Made by a program: the position numbers and the translations under genes. A stretch of DNA of 64,000 nt from Flavobacteriales bacterium. Its GTDB lineage: Bacteria; Bacteroidota; Bacteroidia; Flavobacteriales_F; PHOS-HE28. This document shows positions 8,860-18,000 of this stretch, piece after piece. Positions within the stretch are counted from its first letter, which is position 1, and the number at the start of each line of letters is the position of its first letter. Where the stretch lies: NCBI GenBank assembly GCA_020635725.1, contig JACJZF010000002.1, positions 345,621-409,620 of the forward strand, given 5' to 3'. A model generated the notes under the pieces. That model was not told the origin of the DNA. It ran no database searches and worked only from the letters and a program-made list of their open reading frames with translations.

Positions 8860-9495
8860 CTACCTCAAGAACGGATTCATCCTGCGCTCACGGCCGATGG
8901 TCGTTTCAGGACCATGGCCGCTGTAAACGCGCACATCGTCGCCGAGCGGAAGCAGCTGTTCCTTGATGCTGCGGATGAGGGTGTCGTAATCACCGCCGGG
9001 GAGATCGGTTCGGCCGATGCTGCCTTGGAAGAGCACGTCGCCGGAGATGACGAAGCGCTGCGCCTCGGAATAGAGGGCGATATGGCCGGGTGCGTGGCCA
9101 GGAACGAAGAGCACCTTCAGCTCGTCGTCATTCAAGCGGATGGAGTCCCCTTCGGCGATGAAGCGCTCGGGTTCCGGCGATGGGTCGCAAGGCACGCCGT
9201 AGAGGTCGCCTTGGCGGGGCGCCATGCGCAGCAGCGGCAGGTCGTCGCGGTGCAGCTCGGGCAGCAGTGCGTATCGCTCATGCGCCCATGCGCAACCCAG
9301 CACGTGGTCGATGTGCGCGTGCGTGAGCACAAGACGCACCGGCTCCAGGCCGTTCTCCGCGAGCCAGCCTTCCAATTCGCGCTCCTCGGCGCTGGTCGAG
9401 CAGCCGGGGTCGACCAGGATCGCCTGCTTGCCGTCGTGCAGCACGTAGGTGTTCTCCTGGAAGGGGTTGAAGGTGAAGGCGGCGACGTTGAGCAT
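8860..9495 (-). CDS. MBL-fold metallo-hydrolase (glyoxalase II-like)
   Basis: A metallo-beta-lactamase-fold hydrolase of 211 aa when started at MLNVAAFTFNPFQENTYVLHD. That start fits the usual N-terminus of this family (FxxNxY), so the 14-codon upstream extension was left out. The zinc site is visible: THAHIDHVLG (HxHxDH) near residues 66-75, GHAPGHIALY near 140, SGDVLFQGSIGRTD near 157 and SGHGPETTIGRE near the C-terminus. The pattern matches the YcbL/glyoxalase II-like group of thioester hydrolases. The true substrate cannot be read from the sequence. It is divergent from the gene at 9566, with about 70 bp between. Confidence 0.88.
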   Translation of the reverse strand: MLNVAAFTFNPFQENTYVLHDGKQAILVDPGCSTSAEERELEGWLAENGLEPVRLVLTHAHIDHVLGCAWAHERYALLPELHRDDLPLLRMAPRQGDLYGVPCDPSPEPERFIAEGDSIRLNDDELKVLFVPGHAPGHIALYSEAQRFVISGDVLFQGSIGRTDLPGGDYDTLIRSIKEQLLPLGDDVRVYSGHGPETTIGRERRMNPFLR

Positions 9496-9565
9496 GCATC
9501 GAATTGCCGGAACTTCGCGGTCCCGCGCCTCCGGCAAGGGGTGCCAAAGTAGCTACCTTCATCGC

Positions 9566-12500
9566 GTGCGTCCCGCGCTCATCGCCCGTACACTCGCCGT
9601 CGCCTGCGCGGTCGCTCTGGCCATTCCCGGCGCGCTGGCCCAGTTCTACTCCGGCTCGCAGCAGGAGTACGGCAAGAACCGGGTGCAGTACCAGGACTTC
9701 CTCTGGCAGCAGTACCGGTTCGCCAACATGGAGGTCTTCTTCTACAAGGAAGGCCGCGACCTCGCCCGTTATACCGCGCAGGCCGCTCAACGGCACCTGA
9801 GCGAGCTCGAGCGCGAGTTCGACTTCACCCTCGATGAGCGGCTGCAGTTCATCGTGTACAACTCGCTCACCGACTTCCGCCAGAGCAACATCGGGCTGGA
9901 GGGCATGACGGGCCAGAACAACATCGGCGGCCTCACGCGCATCGTGGGCAGCAAGATCTTCGTGTACTTCGAGGGCGACCACACCTTGCTCGATCAGCAG
10001 ATCCGGTCGGGCATCGCGCACGTGATCATCGATCAGATGATGTTCGGAGGCAATTGGCGGGAGATGATCCGCAGCGCCACCTTCCTTACGCTGCCCGCCT
10101 GGTACACCGAGGGCATCATCAGCTACCACTCGCGACCCTGGGACGCCGCGCTCACCAACCGCGTGCGCGATGGCGTGCTCAGCGGCCGCTACGACAAGTT
10201 CAACCGGCTCGAGGGCGAGCAGGCGCGCGATGCGGGCCACATGATCTGGCGCTACGTGGCCGAGGTCTACGGTCCGGGCGTGATTCCCAATATCCTGTAC
10301 ATGACCCGCGTGAGCCGAAATGCGGAGAGCGGCTTCCTCTTCGTGCTGGGCGTATCGCTCAAGACCCTCACCGATGAGTGCCTCGCGTACTACAAGGGCC
10401 GCTTCGCCGATGAGGACCGCGTGCGCATGGATGTGGCCCTGGAGCCGCTGAAGATCAAGACGAGGAAGCAGCGCAACTACAGCCAGTTCCAGCAGAGCCC
10501 TGATGGCCGATGGCTCGCATGGGTGAGCAATGAGCTGGGGCAGTACAAGGTCTTCGTGATGGAGATCGCCACGGGCAAGGTGAAGCGCATCGTGAAAGGG
10601 GAGAAGAAGCTCGACCGCATCATCGACCGCAGCTATCCGGTGCTCGCCTGGCACCCCAGCAGCAAGGCCTTGAGCTATGCCCTGGAACGCAAAGGCGAGC
10701 TCTGGCTGCGCACCTGGACCATGGACGACAACAAGACCGTGGAGCGCAACATCCTCATGCTGGAGAAGGTGCTGAGCATGGATTACAGCGCCGACGGCCG
10801 CAACCTGGTCTTCAGCGGCGTGCGCGACGGCCGCAGCGACCTCTACCTCTACTACGTGGTAGGCAACCGGCAGGAGCAGCTCACCGACGACCAATGGGAT
10901 GACCTCGACCCGCATTTCGTGGATGGCGACCGCCGCATCATCTTCAGCAGCGACCGTACCGACGACACGCTGCGGACCCTGCAGGACGTGAAGCTCATCA
11001 ACGGCAGCAAGGATGTGTACCTCCTGGATCTCGAAACGCGCAGCCGCCTGCTCACGCGCCTGAGCAACACGCCCGGCGTGAATGAGACGCAGCCCTTCCA
11101 GTGGGATAGCACGAGCTATGCTTTCCTGAGCGATGCCGACGGCGTGCGCAACCGCTACCGTGTGCGCTACGACAGCACCATCAGCCACATCGACACCACG
11201 GTGCACTACCGCTACTTCACCGTGGAGGAGCGCCTCACCGACCTGCGGCGCTCGATCCTGGAGCAGGATGTGATGGCCGGCCGCGGGCGCTACACGCAGC
11301 TGATGCTCGACAAGGGCAGGTACCGCTTCTACACCGGCCGAGTGAGCAGCGAGACGCGCACGAGCCAGGCGGGAGGCGACGAGGAGGAAGGGCCCGAAGG
11401 CAAGGCCGCGGCGAATCCCGGCTCCGTGACCGACGACATGACGCGCGTGGTGAAGGTGAGCCCGCAGCTGCCCCGCAACACCGGCGCCGATGCGGTCGAT
11501 ACGCGCAAGTATGTCTTCACCGATGAGCCGCCGCCCGGCACCGCGCCGCCACCCAGCGCCAAGCCGGTGCCGCACACCGCCACGGCGCAGAGCGTCCCGG
11601 ACTCCATCGCCAACCGCCCGTTCGTATACCCCGAGCAGCGCAATTACAACCTGAACTTCACCGTGGATCAGGTGGTGACGCAGGTGGACAACAGCTACTC
11701 CAACCAGTTCTACCAGCCCTTCACCGGCGAAGGCGGACTGAACCCCGGCCTGAGCGGCCTCACGCGCATGGGCATCAGCGACCTCTTCGAGGACCACCGC
11801 ATCGTGGGCGGCTTCCGCCTGGCGCTCGACCTCAACAACAACGATTACCTGATCACCTACGAGAACCTGAAGCGACGGCTGGACAAGCGCATCATCTTCC
11901 AGCGCCAGGCCTACCAGGGCATCAGCGACTTCGGCGTCACCAAGGTGCACACGCACAACGTGCGTTACCAGGTGAGCTGGCCCTACAGCGAGCTGGCCAG
12001 CGTGCGCGCCTCGGTCATGTACCGCAACGACCGCTACGTGCAGCAGAGCATCGACCCGCTGAGCCTGGTGGCGCCGAACGTGAACGACCACATGGCGGGC
12101 GCCAAGCTCGAGTACGTGTACGACAGCAGCTTGCCGCGCGGCCTCAACCTGTGGACGGGCTGGAAGCTGAAAGTCTTCGGCGAGTACTACCAGCATCCCG
12201 AGCGCAAGGGCGACATGCAGGTGGTGGGCCTCGACCTGCGCCACTCGCTCAAGGTGCACCGCGACCTCATCTGGGTCACGCGCTTCGCCGGCAGCAGCTC
12301 CTTCGGCAGCCGTCGCCTGCTGCATTTCCTCGGCGGCGTGGACAACTGGCTCTTCGCGAAGTACGACAACAGCATCCCCATCGACTTCACGCAGAACTAC
12401 TACTACCAGACCCTGGCCGTGCCCATGCGCGGCTTCTTCTACAATGCGCGCAACGGCACCAGCTTCGCCGTGTTCAACACCGAGCTGCGCGTGCCCATCG

Positions 12501-12817
12501 TGCGCTACCTCGTGAACCGCCCCATCCGCTCCGACCTCTTCAACCACCTGCAGGTGGCGGCCTTCGCCGATGTGGGCTCCGCGTGGACTGGCAGCAGCCC
12601 CTATGCCGAGGACAACAGCTTCAACCGCGTCACCATCTACCGCAACCCGCTCACCATCACGCTCGACAGCAAGCGCGAACCCATCGTGGCCGGTTACGGC
12701 TTCGGCCTGCGCACCCGTCTCCTGGGCTACTTCGTCCGCGCCGATTGGGCCTGGGGCATCGATGATGGTGTGATCCTGCCGCAGGTGTTCCACTTCTCCC
12801 TCAACCTCGATATCTGA
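9566..12817 (+). CDS. Large secreted protein: degenerate zincin-like domain, PD40 beta-propeller and C-terminal outer-membrane barrel
   Basis: GTG 9566 is chosen because a signal peptide follows (VRPALIARTLAVACAVALAIPGALAQ) and a -7-like TACCTTCA sits at 9554-9561, giving 1,083 aa. Residues ~60-290 resemble a gluzincin peptidase domain (RFANMEVFFYKEG; LPAWYTEGIISYHSRPWD). Where an HExxH zinc motif would be expected the sequence reads HVIIDQMM, so it is probably not an active peptidase. Residues ~300-620 carry repeated blocks such as FQQSPDGRWLAWVSNELGQY and FSSDRTDDTLRT, typical of TolB/PD40 propellers. The last ~350 residues look like a BamA/surface-antigen beta-barrel ending in HFSLNLDI. 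Such proteins are often labelled TolB-like in Bacteroidota. The function is unknown, with the outer membrane the likely site. Confidence 0.8.
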   Translation: MRPALIARTLAVACAVALAIPGALAQFYSGSQQEYGKNRVQYQDFLWQQYRFANMEVFFYKEGRDLARYTAQAAQRHLSELEREFDFTLDERLQFIVYNSLTDFRQSNIGLEGMTGQNNIGGLTRIVGSKIFVYFEGDHTLLDQQIRSGIAHVIIDQMMFGGNWREMIRSATFLTLPAWYTEGIISYHSRPWDAALTNRVRDGVLSGRYDKFNRLEGEQARDAGHMIWRYVAEVYGPGVIPNILYMTRVSRNAESGFLFVLGVSLKTLTDECLAYYKGRFADEDRVRMDVALEPLKIKTRKQRNYSQFQQSPDGRWLAWVSNELGQYKVFVMEIATGKVKRIVKGEKKLDRIIDRSYPVLAWHPSSKALSYALERKGELWLRTWTMDDNKTVERNILMLEKVLSMDYSADGRNLVFSGVRDGRSDLYLYYVVGNRQEQLTDDQWDDLDPHFVDGDRRIIFSSDRTDDTLRTLQDVKLINGSKDVYLLDLETRSRLLTRLSNTPGVNETQPFQWDSTSYAFLSDADGVRNRYRVRYDSTISHIDTTVHYRYFTVEERLTDLRRSILEQDVMAGRGRYTQLMLDKGRYRFYTGRVSSETRTSQAGGDEEEGPEGKAAANPGSVTDDMTRVVKVSPQLPRNTGADAVDTRKYVFTDEPPPGTAPPPSAKPVPHTATAQSVPDSIANRPFVYPEQRNYNLNFTVDQVVTQVDNSYSNQFYQPFTGEGGLNPGLSGLTRMGISDLFEDHRIVGGFRLALDLNNNDYLITYENLKRRLDKRIIFQRQAYQGISDFGVTKVHTHNVRYQVSWPYSELASVRASVMYRNDRYVQQSIDPLSLVAPNVNDHMAGAKLEYVYDSSLPRGLNLWTGWKLKVFGEYYQHPERKGDMQVVGLDLRHSLKVHRDLIWVTRFAGSSSFGSRRLLHFLGGVDNWLFAKYDNSIPIDFTQNYYYQTLAVPMRGFFYNARNGTSFAVFNTELRVPIVRYLVNRPIRSDLFNHLQVAAFADVGSAWTGSSPYAEDNSFNRVTIYRNPLTITLDSKREPIVAGYGFGLRTRLLGYFVRADWAWGIDDGVILPQVFHFSLNLDI

Positions 12818-12820
12818 CGG

Positions 12821-13189
12821 ATGGACGGACAGACTATCGGACTGCTCATTGTCGTCGGGCTGCTCGCGGGCATCCTGAGCGGCTTCGTCGGTGTAGGCGG
12901 TGGCATCATCATGGTGCCCGCGCTCATCTGGCTGCTGGGCTACAATCAGCACCAGGCACAAGGCACCAGTTTGGCGGTGCTCATGCTGCCCGTGGTGGCC
13001 TTGGCCGTGCGCAACTATTGGAAGGCCGGGCTGCTCGATTGGCGCGTGGTGGCCGTGATCGCTGGCGCCTTCGTGGCCGGTGGTTATTTCGGCAGCAAGG
13101 GTGCATTGGCCCTGCCGGCCGAGACCGTGAAACGCGTCTTCGGCGTGGTCATGCTCTTCGCGGCCATCAAGCTCATCTTCGGCAAGTGA
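12821..13189 (+). CDS. Half-size TauE/SafE family transporter
   Basis: A 122-residue membrane protein with four hydrophobic segments. It carries the family's glycine-rich N-terminal motif GFVGVGGGIIMVPAL and the matching later block NYWKAGLLDW...GGYFGSKGAL. Full-length TauE/SafE (DUF81) proteins, linked to export of sulfite or other organosulfonates, are about 250 aa with two such halves. Here only one half exists, so the protein would have to dimerise. Its stop overlaps the GTG start of the next gene by four bases (GTGA). Substrate unknown. Confidence 0.82.
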   Translation: MDGQTIGLLIVVGLLAGILSGFVGVGGGIIMVPALIWLLGYNQHQAQGTSLAVLMLPVVALAVRNYWKAGLLDWRVVAVIAGAFVAGGYFGSKGALALPAETVKRVFGVVMLFAAIKLIFGK

Positions 13190-14400
13190 AGGAGCGCATC
13201 CGGCAGGTCCTCGCGGCGCTCATGCCCGAGATGATCGCATGGCGGCGCCACCTGCACCGGCATCCCGAACTGAGCTACCAGGAGCGCGATACCGCTGCCT
13301 TCATCGCTGAAACGCTGCGGAAGGAAGGCATTGAGCTGCGCGACGGCGTGGCAAAATTGACGCCCGATGCGCCTGGCACCGGCGTGATCGCCTTCGTGCG
13401 CGGGACGAAGTCTCCGAGCGCGCGCACCATCGCCTTGCGCGCCGATACCGATGCGCTGCCGATCCAGGAATCGGGCAAGCCCGACTATTGCTCCACGCAT
13501 GCGGGCGTGATGCATGCCTGCGGTCACGATGCGCACACCGCGATGGTGCTCGGCTCCGGCATCGCGTTGCACCGCCTGCGCGCGGAATGGAGCGGCACCG
13601 TCATGCTCGTGTTCCAACCGGGCGAGGAGAAGGAACCGGGCGGCGCCTCGCTGCTGATCAAGGAAGGCGTGTTCGATGATCCCAAGCCTTCGGGCATCAT
13701 CGGACAGCACGTGACACCGGAGCTGGCCGTGGGCAAGCTCGGGTTCCGAAGCGGACCTTTCATGGCAGCGGCCGATGAACTCTACATCACCGTGAAGGGG
13801 AAGGGCGGCCACGCGGCGCAACGCGACAAGCTCGTGGACCCGATCCTCATCGCGGCGCGGCTGCTGCCTGCGCTTTATCAAGAAGCGCAACGCCTGCGTC
13901 CTGAGGGGCAGCCCATGGTGATCAGCTTCGGCAAGCTGGTCGCGAACGGCGCCACCAACATCGTCCCGGAGACGGTGACGATCGATGGCACTATGCGCAC
14001 CTTCGATGAGGCTTTCCGCGCGCGGCTTCACCTGCGGCTCGCCGAATCATGCGCTGAGGTGGCGCGATCCATGAATGGTGAAGCTGAGCTGCGCATTGTC
14101 AAGGGTTCGCCGGTGGTACACAACGACCCGGCACTTACCGAGCGCCTGCGTCAGGTGGCCATGGAACTGGTGGGCGCGGAGAACGTGGTGGAGATGGACA
14201 TCCGCATGGGCGGCGAGGACTTCGCCTACTACACGCAGGTGATGCCCGGCTGCTTCTACCGCTTGGGAACAGGCAACCCCACGAAACCCGGCACGCAGAG
14301 CGGCTTGCACACCGCGGCCTTCGACATCGATGAAGATGCTTTGGCGATCGGGGCGGGGATGATGGTGATGGGGGCGCTGGGGGAGTTACGGCAGGGCTAA
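13186..14400 (+). CDS. M20 family amidohydrolase (N-acyl amino acid / hippurate hydrolase type)
   Basis: GTG 13186 overlaps the upstream TGA and begins VKERIRQVLAALMPEMIAWRR, leading directly into HRHPELSYQE, the canonical M20D start. This gives 404 aa. Metal-site motifs are HACGHDAHTAM near residue 106, GEEKEPGGASLLIKEG near 145 and GGEDFAYY near 345. The C-terminal HTAAFDIDEDALAIGA contains the final histidine ligand. Such enzymes cleave N-acyl or N-acetyl amino acids in the cytoplasm. Two degenerate copies of C-terminal ends from this family lie at 22971-23060 and 23161-23251. Confidence 0.93.
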   Translation: MKERIRQVLAALMPEMIAWRRHLHRHPELSYQERDTAAFIAETLRKEGIELRDGVAKLTPDAPGTGVIAFVRGTKSPSARTIALRADTDALPIQESGKPDYCSTHAGVMHACGHDAHTAMVLGSGIALHRLRAEWSGTVMLVFQPGEEKEPGGASLLIKEGVFDDPKPSGIIGQHVTPELAVGKLGFRSGPFMAAADELYITVKGKGGHAAQRDKLVDPILIAARLLPALYQEAQRLRPEGQPMVISFGKLVANGATNIVPETVTIDGTMRTFDEAFRARLHLRLAESCAEVARSMNGEAELRIVKGSPVVHNDPALTERLRQVAMELVGAENVVEMDIRMGGEDFAYYTQVMPGCFYRLGTGNPTKPGTQSGLHTAAFDIDEDALAIGAGMMVMGALGELRQG

Positions 14401-14407
14401 GCAACGC

Positions 14408-14785
14408 CTAGCGGTCTGTTCTACCCCCCCCCCGCGAGCTCTTCAGCAAGGACTCCAGCATATCGGTCATCCGGCTGAGCACGTCCAAGGCTTTGGCCCG
14501 CCAGTTCTCCTCCACCTCGGCCGAGGGCTTCGTGCCGTTATTCATGTGGATGACACGCGGAGACCCCTGATCGGCGGCCTGCTGTTTCTGAGGGTCCTCC
14601 TGCTCGAACCAGTCGTAGGCATTAATGGCATACGCGCTGTTCAGCCGATCAATCACCTGGTGCGGCATGGGTTCTCCGCGTTCCCAGCGGCTGATGCGGC
14701 TTGCGTCCACATGCAGCGTATGCGCCAGGTCAGCCTGGGTGAGTCCATGCTCCCGGCGGAATTGCTTGAGTCGTTCAGCGAACAT
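14408..14785 (-). CDS. XRE-family helix-turn-helix regulator
   Basis: A 125-aa protein with a complete HTH_3/XRE DNA-binding domain at residues 3-58 (RLKQFRREHGLTQADLAHTL, recognition region VDASRISRWERGEPMP). A charged helical C-terminal tail follows, with a probable short coiled coil (VLSRMTDMLESLLKSS). It is transcribed away from the large surface-protein gene at 15057. The shared intergenic region contains a striking array of TGCG-N5-CGCA palindromes, which makes this protein an obvious candidate to bind them (inference). No phage genes or toxin partner are nearby. The 3' end meets the convergent M20 gene with a 7-bp gap. Confidence 0.9.
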   Translation of the reverse strand: MFAERLKQFRREHGLTQADLAHTLHVDASRISRWERGEPMPHQVIDRLNSAYAINAYDWFEQEDPQKQQAADQGSPRVIHMNNGTKPSAEVEENWRAKALDVLSRMTDMLESLLKSSRGGGRTDR

Positions 14786-14912
14786 GCAGCACGATTTTCA
14801 GCGGGAGAGCAGTCCGACGACAAAATAGCATTCTGTAACGAACCAGACGGCGCCTTCGGGCCAAGTTGCCTGCATTCTATACCTCTCTGAGGGCAGGAAC
14901 TTGCGCTCGACT

Positions 14913-14997
14913 TGCGCAAAGCGCAAGAAACCTGCGAAAAACGCAAGAAGATCTGCGAAGTACGCAAGGAACTTGCGGAATTCGCATGGGATATGCG
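14913..14997. promoter_or_regulatory. Array of four TGCG-N5-CGCA palindromes plus a half site
   Basis: Perfect palindromes TGCG-N5-CGCA occur at 14913-14925, 14933-14945, 14954-14966 and 14974-14986. A half site TGCG follows at 14994. Start-to-start spacing is 20, 21, 20 and 20 bp, about two helical turns, so all sites face the same side of the DNA. Spacer bases differ in each copy while flanking bases often extend the arms to TTGCG/CGCAAG. The whole array lies in the 271-bp region between the divergent XRE gene and the gene at 15057, about 60-140 bp before the latter's start. This is what a cooperative operator looks like. Confidence 0.75.
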
Positions 14998-15056
14998 CGA
15001 ATGGATCCGAAAGGTTTGGGCAAGGTCATAAGGCCGAAACCAAAACCCTTTGGAAC

Positions 15057-18000
15057 ATGAGACATTCGAGGACCATACGAACAGCCGCGTTCGCGGCATG
15101 CCTGGTGACCTGGTGCCGCTGGGGAGGAATTCCGGCCAATGCGCAGGTGGATGCATGGGCAATCGGTGACCAAAGCATTGTGATGCCGTCGGGCGCGAAT
15201 GGCCCCGCTGGACAACCTACGGCACTGCCACAGCCTACCAACTCGAATTATCCTGAGGCATTACAATATCACGGACAGATTGCATCACGTTCGCAGCACG
15301 CGCGCACCACGGGCGATGGCCGTTTGCTTTTCTTCGAGGTGGACGGGAACCTATATGACGGAGATGGCTATTTGATCGCTGATGCTCGCGCAGAAGGGTG
15401 TGTGGAGTGCTTGGAGCCTGGGGTGATGGAATTTGTGAGCGTTCCGGTACCGGGCAGTTGCAACCTGTTCTATCTGTTCTCCGCCATGGGTCGGGATGGT
15501 TATCCTGGTTACTACGGCACCCATGTACAATGGAGCCTCCTGGACTTGAACGCCGAGAACCCGCGGTTCCCGGCACAGGCGCCGACTACCTGCGCAAGGA
15601 GGGGCCGTTTGGTCCATGTCGTTGATGAGATCGGCACCGGCGTTTATGGGCAGTTCGCTTCGTATGGAGAGGCCGGTGGACCCATTGGCGAGGGGGGCAC
15701 TTCGAGCTTCTCCCCGCCAACAAGCGAATTCGTCGCCGGACTCGTGCCCTGGAATGTGAGCACGGGCACTCCCCGTATACGGGTTGTGGAATCCGCAAAT
15801 AACAACGGCGATCACTGGCTTTTCGCGGTGCTGGCCGATCGGATCTACGTGTACCGCGTGGCAAGCAGCGGTGTTTTTCAAGTGAACCCGACAAGTACCG
15901 AGGAATACGTTCCGTTCATGACTTCATGGAACCCGAACGTTGTACTGGAGTATTTCCATGATGCGGATGCCATCTTGACCACCATCCCCGGTCAACAAGG
16001 CGACGTGGTTGCCTTGGCAATAGCGCAAGGCTATGGCATGTACCCATATCCGGCTTCGCAGAATGCTTCGAACAATCTTCTCGTCCATTACTTCAATCGG
16101 AACACGGGGTCGCTCATTCAAGGACAGTCCCAGGCGTACGCATTTCACGCCCCAGCCGGGAGCTGCTCTGGGGTGACCATCGACCTGCCTGGTGGAGGCT
16201 TCGTGGGAACGGGTCTGCGCGGTTGCGCGTTCACCCCCGATGGCCGAGGGCTGTTCCTGACCGGAGAGCGTACAATGGATTGCACCACGGCTCAGCCATA
16301 TGCGGCCCATCTGAATCTGGTAACCAATTCCATTACCGACCTGGGCTATGCTTTTGGCCCAACCTTCGATCCGAAATGGACACGGTCTCGCATCTATCGC
16401 AATACGGGCCTCGATGGAACCGGCACGGCCATCTATATACCCGTACTCGGCCAATTGGGTGTCCTCCAAGGCTTGGAGGACCTTTCGGCAGCGGTATTCT
16501 CGTCAACGGCGGTCGCTCCGGTTTCTCCTCCTGAGTTATTCGGTGGCACAAGGCCTATCGGATGCGGATATACACCCCGGTTCCTGGATATCGGCATTGC
16601 CCACGACCGCTACCTGAGCCCTCAGAACCGTGGTACCTGTTGCGCCTTTCTCCAGAAGCATGGCAGCGGACTCATATATGGCCACGAGCAACTGTCCGGT
16701 ATGCAACCGAACAACTGGACCGCGACCAGCAACCCTTACGGGAATGGTTCGCCGCTCACCTGCGTCTGCGACATCGTTGTCAAAGAGGGCGCGAACCTTC
16801 TTGCCAACAATCTCACGATCAATTTCGCGGATGATGCCAAACTCATCGTCGAGCGTGGCGCCGCGGTGATAACGACCAACAGCACGTTGACCAGTATTAC
16901 CTGCCCGAGCGCGCGCTGGCCTGGTATCCGCGTGGAAGGAACGACGGGCAATGGAAGTCAGGTTGCGCCGCATCAAGGCAGGGCACATCTTACGAATACC
17001 ATCGTGGAGAACGCCGTTCTAGGCGCTTGGACAGCGCGGGAATCGGGGAATGGCACCGCGGTGCCGGGCTACGCCGGTGGCAGGATCTACGGCTACAATT
17101 CTACCTTCAAGAACTGCATCAGCGGGGTGCGCATTGACCCCTACACGCGCACCTCAGGCACCGGCGCCGTGCTGGACAATCTCTCCGGATTCCACTTCTG
17201 CAGCTTTATCACCGATGCCGCCTGGCCCGATCCGGGCGTCAACTACCCACTGCATCATGCGCGGCTTCAATCGGTCAAGGGCATCAAGTTTAATCAGTGC
17301 AAGTTCCGCAACGATGCTCCAGGCCAGTTCCCGCTGCTCAACCGTGGCTGGGGCATCTACGGCATCTTCGCAGGATTCGACGTGCTCGGCACTTCCGTCA
17401 CAGATGCCAGCTTGTTCCAGAACCTCAGCACGGGCGTGGCGGCCGGTGGCTTCATCAACAAGGTGAACATCCGCCAGAGCTGGTTCCGTGGCAACAACGT
17501 GGGTGCGCACCTGCAGGCCTGCGTAGCGCCGGAAGTGAGCCGCTCGCATTTCGTGGTGCCTGGAGGCAACTGGCCTAATCCAGCCATGGGCCTCCTGCTC
17601 CAGCAGAGCACGGCCTACTTGGTCGAAGAGAACGACTTCAGCGGCAGCGCCGGCACCAGCTCCAATGTGGGCATCTACTGGAAAGGCGATGTGCTCCAGT
17701 CGAACCAGATCTACAACAACACCTTCAACAACCTCTTCTCAGGCACCTATGTGCAGGACCGGCACAAGGGCAATACCCCGACCACTGAGAATCTGGGCTT
17801 ACAGATCCTCTGCGGCGATTACACCGGTTGCGTCTTCGACTATTACGTGGGGGACAACACACGCATCCGCGAGGATCAAGGAACGTACTTCTCATCGGAT
17901 CCGGTCAATAGCCAGCTCGCCGGCAACCGGTTCTTCAGCGGCGTCTTCGATGGCATTGTCATCAGCAACGTGCAGCCCTTACCAGAGGCGCCGTATTACA

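Noticed and set aside
9278..12961. Minus-strand open frame of 1,227 codons
   Set aside because: It is antisense to the beta-propeller/barrel gene. The translated sequence is low-complexity Ala/Val/His/Glu-rich, as expected from the antisense of GC-rich coding DNA, and has no motifs.
14913..15000. The TGCG array as a CRISPR or iteron origin
   Set aside because: The repeat arms are only 4-6 bp with 7-8 bp gaps, so there are no spacers. No cas, rep or dnaA-box-like neighbours exist.
14901..15056. N-terminal extension of the giant cargo gene through the palindrome array
   Set aside because: It would place 52 basic residues ahead of a clear signal peptide, and it translates a DNA repeat whose period is not a multiple of three.
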